A stretch of 64,000 bases of DNA. It comes from Cinnamomum chago (taxonomy: Eukaryota > Streptophyta > Magnoliopsida > Laurales > Lauraceae). The notes under the pieces are model-generated. The model saw only the letters and a program-made list of their open reading frames with translations. It made no database searches and was not told where the DNA came from. The stretch lies in contig CP142453.1 of assembly GCA_038049695.1 (NCBI GenBank), forward strand, positions 113,414,001 through 113,478,000, read 5' to 3'. Shown here one piece after another: positions 25,901 through 36,985 of the stretch (the first letter of the stretch is position 1; each line of letters begins with the position of its first letter). The position numbers and the translations under genes were made by a program.

Positions 25901-28900
25901 GCGCAATTGTAAAAAGAAATTTTTTTGCAACTACTGTAAGCGCAATGGAAATGTTATTTCTGAGTGCACTAGGCGCCCACCAAGGAGAAATGAAGCCCCT
26001 CAGCATTGTCCTCACCTAAACCCAACTGCACTCCAGACACAAGTTGCACCTCCAGTTGAATATACTGCATCTCAGACTATACAATTGACTCAGGAGCAAA
26101 TTCAAGATATGATCAATACCTCTATCGCCTCTGCCTTCACCTCGATGGGTGTTAGTGGTTGGTACAATTCCTCTTTCTTTGCTGCTTCTATTTCTCCATC
26201 CAGTTGGTATATAGACTCAGGGGCCTCCAACCACATGACTTTAGTGGAACAACACTTCAATGAAACAAAACCTTATACTGGAACAGAAAAAATTATTGTT
26301 GCTAATGGCAATACTTTGTCCATTTCTGGTATTGGCTCAGTTGATCTTAGAACCCCACAAAACCAATCTCTTACCCTCTCCAATGTTTTCTTTGTGCTTA
26401 CTCTATCAGCTAATTTACTATCTGTTGGTCAATTAGTTGATAGTGGTTATTCTGTTTGCTTCTTCTGGTTGTGTCATACAGGATCGGCGCAATGGGAAGG
26501 TGATCGGGACAGGGAGTAAATGCGGGCGGACGTTCTTGTTGGGCGTTGGATTAGGATCTTTATTTGCTTCTTCTGCTTCGACTGATAAGTTGTGGACCGT
26601 TTGGCATCAACGCCTTGGTCATTTGAATAATGCCAAACTTATTTCCTTGTTTAAACGTGGATGTTTAGATTCTATCAATAAAATTGTACTTGGTTCTCTC
26701 TCAAAATCCAAATGTGCATCTTGCTGCTTGAGTAAAAGTAATATTCTGCCATTTCCTGTTCATTATTCACAGGCCACTGCCCCTTTTGCATTGATACATA
26801 CTGATGTTTGAGGTATTGCACCACATTTAAGTAGGTTGGGATATAAATACTATGTCACCTTTATTGATGATCACTCACGTTTTACATGGGTTTATTTTCT
26901 ACGCCTCAAATATGAGGTTTTCCCTACATTTAAGAAATTTTGCAAATACATAGAGACTCAATTTGATGCCCACATTAAGATTCTTCGCTCTGATTCAGGA
27001 GGAGAGTATCTTTTAGGAGACTTTTTCATCTTTCTTATCTGAAAAAGGCATTGTTCATCATAAATCTTGTCCATATACACCTCAGCAAAATGGGATAGCG
27101 GAACGGAAACATAGACACATTCTTGAGACAGTCAGAACTTTAATGATCGAGTCTCATGTTCTGACTACCTTTTGGTGCGAAGCAGTTCATACTGCCATCT
27201 ACCTGATAAATAGATTGCCCACTCCTGTCCTAAACAATATATCTCCATTTGAATTATTATTTCAACATCCTCCATCTTATACTCACTTGCGTACTTTTGG
27301 CTGCCTTTGTTTTGTTCATCTCCCCTCTTTGGAAAGAAACATGTTCTCTGCACAGGCGGCTAAATGTGTTTTCTTAGGATATTCTGATGAACATAAATGT
27401 TTCTTATGTTATGATCCCGCAGCTCATCATACTCGTATCTCTCGTAATGTGGTATTTCCTGAACATGTTCCATTTTACTCACTTAAGCAGGATTCATGTA
27501 TCCTCGATGTCTATTATCTACCTCAGTTCCCCGATGCTCCTCATGTTTCTGACAAACAGTTGCAGGTCTATAATCGACGTCCATGACTTCCGCCTGCTAC
27601 CACACCTATTCCTAATCCCTTACCCGAGCCCGCTCCTTTCTCTCAAGGTAATATTTCTCCTGAACCTCCTCCGGATTTGCATCGTTCCACTCGTATTTTC
27701 AAACCACCTGACTGACTTTGTCTATTTTCTAGTTTGGATTCTACTTTTGTTCCCTCTTCATTTTCATAGGCCAAAGAAATACGATCTTGGCAAGATGCTA
27801 TGACAGAGGAATTGATTGCTCTTGACTCTAATCAAACATGGGATATGGTCCCCTGCCCTCCGGGTGCTCAAGTCATTGGCAGTAAATGGGTATATTCACT
27901 TAAATTGAAATCGGACGACAGCCTTGATCGATACAAAGCTCGTTTAGTTGCTCAAGGTTATAAATAGGAGTACGGAATCGACTACGGAGAAACATTTGCT
28001 CCAGTAGCCAAAATGACTACAGTTTGGATCTTGCTTGCAATTGCAGCAATTACGGGTTGGCCTTTGTGGCAAATGGATGTTAAGAATGCGTTCTTACATG
28101 GTGATCTCCGCGAAACCGTCTTTATGAAACCCCCGCCAGGATACGCTTCTCCTCCACATCATGTCTGTAGACTACGAAAGTCCCTTTATGGTCTCAAGCA
28201 AGCTCCCCGTGCGTGGTTTGATAAATTCCGAAGCGCAATTCTTCAAGCTGGGTTCTACTAGAGTCCAAATGATAAATCTTTATTTGTTCGACGGACTTTA
28301 CGTGGTTGTACTCTCTTGCTTATTTATGTGGACGATATGATTATCTGTGGTAATGATGCCTCTGGAATTTCAGCTCGCAAAAACTATCTTATGAATCGTT
28401 TTCATATGAAAGACCTTGGAGCACTCACTTATTTTCTTGGGCTTGAGATAACTCGCTCCAAGGCTGGTATTCGCATTTGTCAAAAGAAATATACAACATA
28501 TCTCATCTCCTTAGCTCACCTTACTGACTCTAAGGTTTCTGGCACTCCATTAGAGCTTAATGCCAAACTTCGGAACGGGGAAGGCAGTCCTCTTCCTGAT
28601 CCCACATTATTCCGACGTCTTGTTGGTAGTCTCATATATCTTACCATGACTCGTCTTGATATCTCTCATGCAGTACAAACTGTTAGCCAATTTGTAAGTA
28701 ACCCTTGCAAACCACATCTCGCTGTAGTCCACCGGATTCTTCGATATCTTCGTGGTACTATTGAACGAAGGCTTCTTTACTCATCCACTTCCGTTATGGA
28801 CCTTCATGGGTATGCCGATGCAGACTGGGCTGGTTGTCTAGATTCCCGACGTTCAACTACTGAGTGGTGTATGTTCATTGGGACATCCCTTATTTCTTGG

Positions 28901-31900
28901 AAGTGCAAAAAGCAACCCACGGTCTCGAAATCCTCTGTGGAAGCAGAATACCGATCCATGTCTTCTGCAAGTAGTGAGGTAATTTGGCTTCGATGTCTCC
29001 TACGTGAACTTGGCGTTCCTGTTATTGGTACGACTTCGCTCAATGCTGACAATACTAGTGCAATACAAATCGCCAACAATCCCGTCTTCTATGAGAGAAC
29101 CAAGCACATTGAAGTTGATTGTCATTTTATTCGTCAGCATCTACTCATTGGCCTTCTTCATCTTCCTCATGTATCATCTGAGCTTCAGTTGGCGGATATC
29201 TTCACTAAAGCCTTGCCTTGTCTGCGGCATGATTTCCTCGTCTCCAAATTGCTGTTTAGTTCTCACCCACATCAATTTGCGGGGGGGGGGGGGGGGGGGG
29301 GGGGGGTGGGTGTGTCAAAGTGACCCACTGGACCCAGGTTAATAACCCACGCCCATGATCCACTTAGGATCCACTCCATTTATGGCAGAGATATCCTCAA
29401 TATGGGTGACTGTATTGTGACTGTATATTACCATTCTAAGAGATTCTGATTGTGCTGTAATTAGCATTTAGATTCATTCTTTGATTGTACATTGACTGTA
29501 ATTGTGGCCAATTGATTTCTATATAATGATAGTCGATCCCTAAGGGAGACAAGGACTTTTCCACAGAAAATATTCTCTTCTTCTAAAGGTTATACCTTCC
29601 TGTCACCAAGTACCAAACTGCAGCAATTTGTTGCCGGATTTAACTGGATAGAATAATCCTTGAAGAGGCAAGAGTTCAATCTAAAGAATAGTAGAGGAAC
29701 CTAAATTGTTTTTGATCTGAGTTGCAGTAAGAGTTCCTTCCTTGGGTTTTGAATTAGAGAACCATGTTTGGTTCTGAACTAGAAAGCAGATCCATATATG
29801 GTTCTGAGGCAGCCTAGTTGATCAGAATCAGTAGGGCGGTGGCCGTGGTGGTAGAGAGAAAATATTAATGCTACTCATGAAGCAGGACCGACGATGAATG
29901 TTGGAGATGAGGAGCAGAGGCAATCCTTTTATCTAGTTATGGCATAAGAATTGATAAAACAGTAATTAAATAGTAACATACTATTGGCATGCTTCAACTT
30001 AAATACTAATTTTCAATGTGTGTTTTTTTCTTTTTCATCTGATCTTGCTACATTTTGTCCGAAAGTAGCCAATCGCAGTGTATCTGTTTGAATTCAACCA
30101 TTCATATTCATCTAATTTGCTCTATATTTCTTCAACTAATTTTGGTAAACCAACATTTGCAGTACCTGTTGCTTTAGAGATGAATCAATGACATTGGAAG
30201 AGGCTGAAATAGCAATGCTCGACCTGTATTGTGAAAGGGCACAAATAAAAGATGGTCAAAGTGTCCTTGATCTTGGATGCGGACTAGGGGCTCTCACTTT
30301 ATATATTGCGCAAAAGTATAGGAATTGCCATGTTACAGGCATAACAAATTCAATGGAACAGAAGGTCTATATCGAGAAGCAATGCAAGTAAGATTACTTA
30401 TATCATTCAAGCAGATATATTTTGAAGAATTCAAAATATTTATATCTTATAATATTGCTGTTTGTATTAACAAATAATTTCTAAGGTGGTTACTAATGAT
30501 GTCAATGTTGAAGTTGTTTTAAAGAACTTATCATGCAATCACTTTCTTCTCTTCTTTTAGGCTTCTTCAGCTATCAAATGTTGATATCGTATTAGCAGAC
30601 ATAACCATACATGAAATGGAGGTGACCTTTGATAGGATAATGGTCGTCGGACTACTTGTGGTATGCACTCTTCTCTTAGAAAAGTAAAATTAGAAGATTT
30701 GTTGTTTGTATTTATAACCACCTGTACTTAATTCATTTGTTTCCATAGCACATGAAGAATTATGAGCGACTTCTAAAGAAGATATCCAGTTGGATGGTGC
30801 TTGATGGACTTCTTTTTGTGGAACATTCATGCCATAAAATCTTTGCTTACCAGTATGAGGTATGCTCCCTGGTACTTGGAAGATGATTGTGAGTCATCAG
30901 CTGTTCCCCATTATTCCATTTTATTCATGAAAAGCCCGACCTTGCAATGTTTCAACATATAAATATATGATGTTGTATTGATAACCTTTCGACAGGTGTT
31001 AGTTTTTCATTATATGGAAGAAAAAAATTTAAAATATTACAAAAAACATGTAGAAACATCGCATGTTCTTTCTCAAACATCAGTGCGTTAGAAAACACAA
31101 CGAGGGTTGGGCAATTTTTCACCAAGGACAGATTTCTGTCTTCCTCTGATTCTGACACAATTCTTTATGGTGGATGCTATGTGAGAACCACCATTTAATA
31201 CTCGCACACAAACTTTGGAATGTCTCACGACCACCAGTCTCAATGTGTTACACCCCGACCCAGACTAATCGCGATTAAGGCTAATTAATTGGGATTAATG
31301 CTAATTAAGCATGAATAATCGTATTAATGCAGGTTAATGACCAAAGAGAGAGAAATTAGTCTCAAATGATGCATTTAGCATAATGGAATGGAATTATGTT
31401 AATTAAATGAGTTTAGATTCAAACATGTTAGGCTAAGGACTTTTCTGTAAATACGATTTTTCACGTATTTCGTCAAATACGGAAATCCTTGATACCAACG
31501 CGTATATCTCGAGTAGTACGTTAACTTTCATAATAGACGCGACTCCATTTGACCCAAAATGTAATTTGACTTATTAAGAGGTAGTTTTTGTATGAGAGGG
31601 TCTTATATTAGAATGGAATGAATCATTTCCTCATTTCAACCAAACCCTAGACTCATTCCTCTCATTTTCTTCCATTTTCCTTATCAAGCATCAAGAAGGG
31701 AGCTTGTATGTGTGAGTGAAGGGGTGCTAGCTTCACCATCTTCATCTTCTTCACCTTCCCTTTTGGTTCATTGGAGAGGAAGTGCAAATCTCTCTTCATT
31801 AAAGCTAGGGGCTCCTCTAGTTGAACTACAAGTAAGTGCTTGGAGTTTTAATGAGTTTACAAGTCATAAGGAGTGCTTAGGCATGATTTCTAGCACAAAT

Positions 31901-34900
31901 GGCTTATAGATTTGTGTATTTTGTGTTTTCATGGAGTTAGGGTTTCATTTGGGGGTTTTCATCTCAAAGCAAGCTAAACAAAGGGCTTTGAGTTAACTAG
32001 ACTTCAAGAAAGGCAAGTATAAACATTTCTTGTGATTAGTGTTAATCATTGTAGAAATGCATAGAGTTTTCATGGATTCTTGTAAATTTCCATGGGATTA
32101 TGGAATTGTTTATGAATGATTAAGATGGGTAATGAATGATTAGAAGTGTTGTTGTGGATGAATGGTGTATGAGGAGGGAACAGGAGGTTCCAATGTGTTC
32201 CAATGTGTAATGCAGGTTGTGAATGAAATGAATGGAGAAAGGAAAGGGGAGAGAAAAATCAGGTTTCGGACTGCAACTCGTCCCAGGTCCGATCGATCGG
32301 ACTGTCATTTAACTGAGAGGTTTTTCGATCCGATCGATCGGACATACAGACCGATCGATCGAACAGTCCGTAACTGAGACATGATTTCAGGCCAATCGAT
32401 CGGACCGGTTGAAATCAGTCCATTTTGGAACCAATTACGTTTTCTATGAGTCTTAGTGGTCTATAAATTAGTATTAGAACTAATTATGCCATAATCTAAG
32501 ATTATCAACATTAAGGAAATTAAAGGAAAAGAATGGTAACGAATTAAGTATTAATTCTTCAAATGTGTTATCTAAACCTGCATAGGTGTTAGCTAAGGTT
32601 ATTTGAATGTACAAACTACTATCAAAGTGATGTTCATAAAAAATAACACGTACATTAAATAACAAGCGTTTCACCCATTTGTTTGGTTTAGGAATTTGAT
32701 TATGAACTTGGATAGAGTTAATAGCTATGGTGCGATTTCCGAGTCTGACACTACTTAGTAATTCCTTAAGCTCGTTACTGAGCTGAACTGAACAATACAA
32801 TAAATGAATGAATTAATGAATGAACAGTTACTAAAGGTAACAATGAAATGAATAATCCTACTGTAGTAGATGGATTTGGGGGCGTTCCGGAGCTCCGTGG
32901 TGATGCTAGTTGTCCCTGGCCTGGACACTAGTAAGTCCCACTTATTCCGATCATATCTATAGATATTGATTTCTGCCTTCCATTCGGAAGATGAATCCTT
33001 CCTTTGAGGGAAGATGGTAAATGAAATGAAATGAAAAGAATGAATGAGAATTATGATAGTGATTATCTTGTGAATGTCTATTGGTTAACTCTTCTGTTTA
33101 CCTATTGTCATTGTAGGAATTATCTAGATTTGTCTAGAATGGTAATTGTTACCAATTGGATTTAATGAATTCAGTATATGTATTAACATGTACTATTACA
33201 AGATCTGTTTATACATTGTTGAACCGTCGTGTTCATTAGTGTTATTGATGACATCACATGCCCGTTTGCCACTGCCGATGCAGCAGCGCTCCCGGCGCCA
33301 GCGGAGTAGACCGCTCCGGTTCCTCCGGGAGGACTGAACGAATGGAACGGTCGGAATACCATTTGATATGGGTATTCAAGCGCGCGAAAGAACTATAATA
33401 TTTTGAGAAATGTTTTGAGAAGTTATTTTGTTAACCATTTTGAGATGTAATTAATTGTTACTGTATGGTGTTTTGGGTATACACCGATTGACAAGAAAAT
33501 GATGGGAATGATACATTATAAGGACCTTATTCTTTTGTATACATGTAAATAGAAAATTTGATATTGTCAAATATTTGTGTTTCCGCAATATTGTGTATTT
33601 GACAGGTTTATTGAAGATGTTATCCCTTGTGGATTCCGTTTTAATTTCGGTTAATTCGGAGTTCACGGGAGTAAGTATGGACTCACGGCCTGATGTTATC
33701 GTAATTCGGGCTTGGGTCGTGACACAATGTCACACTTGCATGCTTCTTGATAGCCTCAAATCCTTCAAAATATCAGTTCCCTTAATTTACTGGTGCCCCA
33801 TGTTGACTCTGTGAATGATATGATCATCCTAATAGACTTATAGTTTAATTTGAGTATAAATATTCAGAATATTACAGGCCTGAGCATAGTTGGAAGGTGC
33901 TCATTGTTGCAATGACAAGGTTGTGAGTTGAGTCACATTACCATTCCAAAAATAATAGTGGTGGTTGGCGATGATGGTGATGATGGCAACCATTTCTCAA
34001 TATCTTAAAGTGCATCGAAGTCGTGCCACTCAAAACTTTAAAAATCCAATGGCTTCTAGTCTAAGAAGAGCAAGGAATAGATGAGGCCAGGTATAAGAAG
34101 TGTCTCATTCCTCATCCACATATCCAATGAAAATTTATGCAAAATTCCCACTCCAGCGTAGGGAGGATAAAACAAATTTGATGGAGATCAGCCATCCCCT
34201 TCTTGGTCATAAAATACCAATCTGGCCTAACCACACAAGATAGCATCTTTCATCAGTTTGCCTGTCCAGGTTTCAAGTCTTTGCAAAAGTCGCCAAATCT
34301 TCCTCTGGTCATGGATCATTGGGGCCTTCCACTTTCCATGAGGAAAATTCATCCAATCCATGCATAATTGGTTATGGAAGAGAAAGGGACTTTTACCATA
34401 CATCTTACAATATGAAAGCAGAAACATTGCATTGGGTGTTGATCTTCTTGGATTACCAATTCTAAATATTTAAAGTTTCAATATCAAAAGGAGGCAACTT
34501 TTAAAATATATGGCATTCCGCCCAAATCATCATCATCATCATCATCATCATCAAAGCCTTGTCCCAACTATATTGGGGTCGGCCACATTAATTCTATTTC
34601 TCCATTCCAATCTATTTTGGGCCAATCTATGGCATTCTGCCCAAATGACGTCTAAAAATGCTGTAGCCAATGAATAACATAGTTTCTAAAGTCACCTCAT
34701 TATGGAACACTCTTAAATCAGTATTTATTCAGCTAAAAACAATATGGATTAAATTCATATTAAATTGGTAACTTCAATCCTTTCTCATTGTTGCAAAGCA
34801 GATTTCATGCTTCATGATTGTCTTCTTGAAATGTATTTATATTGGTGACGTTGTACTGAATCTGATCAGTGGACCTTCCTTCATGTGCCTCTTACAGCCT

Positions 34901-36564
34901 ATTGATGAAGATGATTGGTACACAGAGTATGTCTTTCCAGCTGGGTCATTTATCATTTCATCAGCTTCATTTCTCTTATACTTTCAGGTGAGATGAGCTG
35001 TGCCCAGTAACATAAAGAAGATATGTAATACTCAGCTCAACAATATGTATACTAGTACGTATTGTAATTAATCATCAACTATGAATCCCACTATGTTATT
35101 TATCAATAATTTGGTTCATAGATCTGTGACCTCTTACTTCCAAAAATAAAAACCAAACGACATTGCTCATATTCTTCCTGTTCTGATGATTAGCTCCAAG
35201 TTCTTTTGTTCCCTAAATTGCACCAACATTTTTATGCGGAACTTTGGCGTTATAAAGGAACGGAGCCTCAATGCGTCGTCATAGTTCCTTGTCCATGCAT
35301 ATATTGATATTATTACTTGTTAATTCTTCTTTCTTATGGTATGGATTGAAATGATGATATACAAGTGTATCTGATATTATTCTAGCCTACTTGTGTTTGT
35401 AGGATGATGTATCAGTTATGGACCATTGGATTCTCAGTGGGAGACATTTGGCGCGTAGCATGTATGGAAGAAGGAAAAACTTACCTCTTCATCCTGTTTT
35501 GTTGCATAAGTAAATTTATAAGCACATCTACAAAAGTAGTCAAACTCGATTTTTGCCAGATTAGGTCAAGGCATGGTGCCCACGAATTGATCAAGAATTT
35601 GAGATTTGATTTTCTTTCTTTAGGTAGAGATAATATATAATAATATTTCAGAAATCTGGCATGTGAGATTGTGAGTACTTTTGAGTAGTGTCCCTGTTCA
35701 CCTGAGCTTTTGTATTTGAGAAAAAAGGAATTTATCAAGTGCGAGTAGTTCAGCCTGCTTCATCTGAATATGTAGACAAGCACAATCATTGATGGTAGAT
35801 TGTCAATTTAGTCTACCTTCTTATGGAGAAAGACATTTAACTACTCCTAGATTTTAATAGTCACTTAAGACCATTTGCTTCGGAGAAAGACAGTCAGATC
35901 TAAAATTTTAAGTCAATAAACCAAGCCATCCTTTCCATTCTTACATCACTTCAATTTTGATTTTTCATATATATGTAGTATACAAGTTGCGTTTAGTATA
36001 CTAGTATAGTATGTCAAGTAGTCTATATGATTGCAAGGTGGCATTTAGATCTCCAGCTGACTATTTCCATTACCATCCATTCCAATCAACGTCATTTTTT
36101 TTTAATAGCTTGCTCTCAGTTCTAGGTCGATTAGCTAAGATCTCATACATTCTTTCCACATGTACAAATTCCATGGACTGATAAGAGAACACAAAATGTT
36201 TCCATATTACAAGCCAGTCTTATCCGAAGTGGTCCACCCAAATTAGATATAGATTGTTCATGTGTTTAGATGAAATGGACGCACATGTTGTGAACTCTGG
36301 AAATTCTGAGTTATATCATAAGTTTTCGTGCTATAATAATTTTTTCTCATTTCTTGTAGGGAAGGGTGGCTGAATAATTTGGATGCAAATATGGATGCTC
36401 TGAAAGAGATAGCAGAGTCATTCACAGGAAGCAAAGAAGATGCCACTAAGTTGATTAACTTTTGGCGAGGCCATTTTATACAAGGAAGTGAGCAATGGGG
36501 TTATAATGATGGAGAAGAATGGATGACTTCCCAATATATCTTCAAGATGCAAATGCTTTCTTAA
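19738..36564 (+). CDS. CNMT: (S)-coclaurine N-methyltransferase-like protein, copy A
   Basis: Eight exons: 19738-19927, 21539-21647, 30163-30387, 30561-30660, 30749-30859, 34898-34987, 35403-35461, 36360-36564. All junctions are GT-AG and phase-consistent, giving 362 residues against about 358 in Coptis CNMT. The family uses S-adenosylmethionine to N-methylate coclaurine-type amines in alkaloid synthesis, and its fold is the cyclopropane-fatty-acid-synthase type. Visible marks: an N-terminal [26 protein letters not shown] at about 42-52, SAM motif VLDLGCG (about 128-134), HMKNYE from 209, and GYNDGEEWM near the end. Oddities: the E-x-x-E-H segment of CNMT reads G205-L-L-V208-H209, and NYWRGF reads NFWRGH. 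The ATG at 19738 is supported by copies B and D, although the frame is open upstream. Introns 2 (8.5 kb) and 5 (4 kb) are swollen by retrotransposons. It may be an active paralogue with changed specificity or a recently disabled one. Confidence 0.87.
19932..19973 (+). repeat. (CT)n microsatellite next to the exon 1 donor of copy A
   Basis: About 21 CT units begin four bases after the GTAA of the intron 1 donor. The same feature sits at the same place in copies B, C and D, so it predates the duplications. Confidence 0.95.
20455..20672 (-). mobile_element. hAT-type MITE in intron 1 of copy A
   Basis: A 218-base element with inverted termini CATTGGCGGACC and GGTCCGCCCCTG, flanked by a perfect eight-base duplication ATTTCACC (20447-20454 and 20673-20680). 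An eight-base target site and these termini fit hAT elements. It is related in reverse orientation to 62441-62658 in copy D. Orientation is given relative to that copy. Confidence 0.85.
21080..21480 (+). repeat. Dispersed GGGCTTGGGCC-type repeat before exon 2, copy A
   Basis: G-rich sequence with GGGCGGGCC, CTGACATGTTTCAGGTGGG and GGGCTTGGGCC words. The same block precedes exon 2 in copy B (about 46620-47010) and copy C (about 60100-60440) and reaches the window end in copy D (from about 63785). It was therefore in intron 1 before the copies arose. Confidence 0.7.
21847..22115. repeat. AT-rich repeat ending in a TAGCACG hairpin
   Basis: It opens TCATATTATACTATATTAAAG and ends in AGCACGGGTTATCGTGCT, a seven-base stem, followed by AGT. 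Similar hairpin words occur on the minus strand at about 38855-38880 and near 39493-39520. The form resembles a small Helitron-like element, but the hairpin sits too close to the end for a canonical one. Confidence 0.35.
22560..24309 (-). mobile_element. Older Copia relic, minus strand, in copy A intron 2
   Basis: Minus-strand fragments include a gag-like stretch [15 protein letters not shown] (24006-24320 frame) and an RNase H stretch [20 protein letters not shown] (22857-23225 frame). A polypurine-like GCTTGAAGGAGAG lies at about 22725, next to what may be its LTR (about 22390-22720). The central pol domains are missing. The younger Copia at 24315 appears to have landed in or next to it, and 29611-29850 may be its other side. 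Confidence 0.6.
24310..24314 (+). repeat. Target duplication CCAAG, left side of Copia
   Basis: It matches CCAAG at 29606-29610 exactly. Together they bracket the Copia element and mark a single insertion event. Confidence 0.9.
24315..24619 (+). repeat. 5' LTR of Copia element
   Basis: 305 bases with TG...CA ends (TGTCAAAGTGACCC to CTTCCTGTCA). By eye it differs from the 3' LTR by seven substitutions, six of them transitions. It also has a 12-base segment (about 24378-24389) absent from the 3' copy. A TATA-like TATATAATGATAG lies at about 24534. Confidence 0.92.
24620..24631 (+). other. Copia primer-binding site
   Basis: TGGTATCAGAGC directly follows the 5' LTR. It is the usual plant Copia site, complementary to the 3' end of initiator methionine tRNA. 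Confidence 0.9.
25170..29260 (+). pseudogene. Copia gag-pol coding region, broken
   Basis: Gag (from 25170) ends at an in-frame TAG (25857). The same frame then continues through a CX2CX4HX4C zinc knuckle (from 25869) and a protease with [12 protein letters not shown] (about 26205). The frame shifts near 26.45 kb into the pre-integrase part ([13 protein letters not shown]) and meets a stop near 26810. Integrase follows ([21 protein letters not shown]), with another frame change near 27.03 kb. Reverse transcriptase ([26 protein letters not shown]) and RNase H ([18 protein letters not shown]) sit in one frame interrupted by stops near 27584, 27713, 27767, 27967 and 28259. The breaks are described only, not repaired. 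Confidence 0.9.
29281..29306 (+). repeat. Poly-G run at the Copia polypurine tract
   Basis: 26 consecutive G followed by TGGGTG, directly before the 3' LTR. This is where a Copia polypurine tract is expected, here expanded into a homopolymer. Confidence 0.9.
29313..29605 (+). repeat. 3' LTR of Copia element
   Basis: 293 bases with the same TG...CA ends as the 5' LTR, followed directly by the right-hand CCAAG duplication (29606-29610). Confidence 0.92.
31246..33724 (+). mobile_element. Solo LTR in intron 5 of copy A
   Basis: A 2479-base element from TGTTACACCCCGACC to GGGTCGTGACA, flanked by perfect five-base duplications CAATG (31241-31245 and 33725-33729). It lacks a primer site, coding region or second LTR, as left by recombination between the two LTRs of a full element. 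Structurally it matches 16221-18953. A small open frame at 31712-31909 is serine-rich low-complexity sequence and is not regarded as a gene. Confidence 0.82.
32288..32409 (+). repeat. CGATCGATCGG palindrome cluster in the solo LTR
   Basis: Four to five copies of CCGATCGATCGG or a near match lie within about 120 bases, spaced irregularly by 20-50 bases. Each is self-complementary and rich in CpG. Confidence 0.85.
34528..34627 (-). mobile_element. 5'-truncated RTE-type LINE, 3' end only, in intron 5 of copy A
   Basis: An (ATC)n tail (34528-34552) is followed by AAAGCCTTGTCCCAACTATA and TTGGGGTCGGCCAC, the conserved 3' end of plant RTE-like LINEs read in reverse. The insertion is bracketed by a 19-base duplication differing at one base (34509-34527 and 34628-34646). 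Confidence 0.8.
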
Positions 36565-36894
36565 CAGGATGATTATGGTGAATACTCTTCTTCATCACAA
36601 TACAAAAATAAGATGCTTGGAACTAAATCTTTGACACCATAGATTTAGTTCTGGACCCCTACATTGTGGGCAGCTGGTATTTTGTTACAGGGAAGGATGA
36701 AATTAAAGTTGTTACGAAAAATATGCAGAAATGTCCCATGGTTGTCTCTTAATATGATGTAGTCAATAAACAATCAAAAGATAACTGGGACAATTTGTCA
36801 CAACATATGATGTTTTTTTTTCCTGAGAAACCAACATTCGTTATGGATGGAAGTAAGAAGGATAGGAAGAAATGCAACTATCCAAGTATTTGAC

Positions 36895-36985
36895 TTATGA
36901 TAGATAAGGATGGAGAAATATAATTCATATAGCCGACCCCAACATGCATGGTTGAGGCAAGGCTTTGATGGCGATGGAGCTCTTT
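36895..36985 (+). mobile_element. RTE-type LINE 3' end fragment
   Basis: ATATAGCCGACCCCAACATG and GAGGCAAGGCTTTGATGG match, in plus orientation, the 3' terminal words seen in reverse at 34553-34600 and 6690-6715. It lies about 330 bases after the stop of copy A. Confidence 0.55.

Larger units (their letters stand above)
24315..29605 (+). mobile_element. Ty1-Copia retrotransposon, complete ends, decayed coding
   Basis: The 5.3 kb element lies inside intron 2 of copy A, in the same orientation as the gene. It has two LTRs, a primer-binding site, a poly-G polypurine tract (29281-29306) and CCAAG target duplications. The domain order gag, protease, integrase, reverse transcriptase, RNase H is Copia type. 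Multiple stops and frameshifts mean it cannot now encode a working set, though complete partners could still move it. Confidence 0.93.

Noticed and set aside
31712-31909. Serine-rich 65-codon frame in the solo LTR
   Set aside because: Low complexity, no family resemblance, and it lies in the pyrimidine-rich part of an LTR whose sister copy does not keep the frame.
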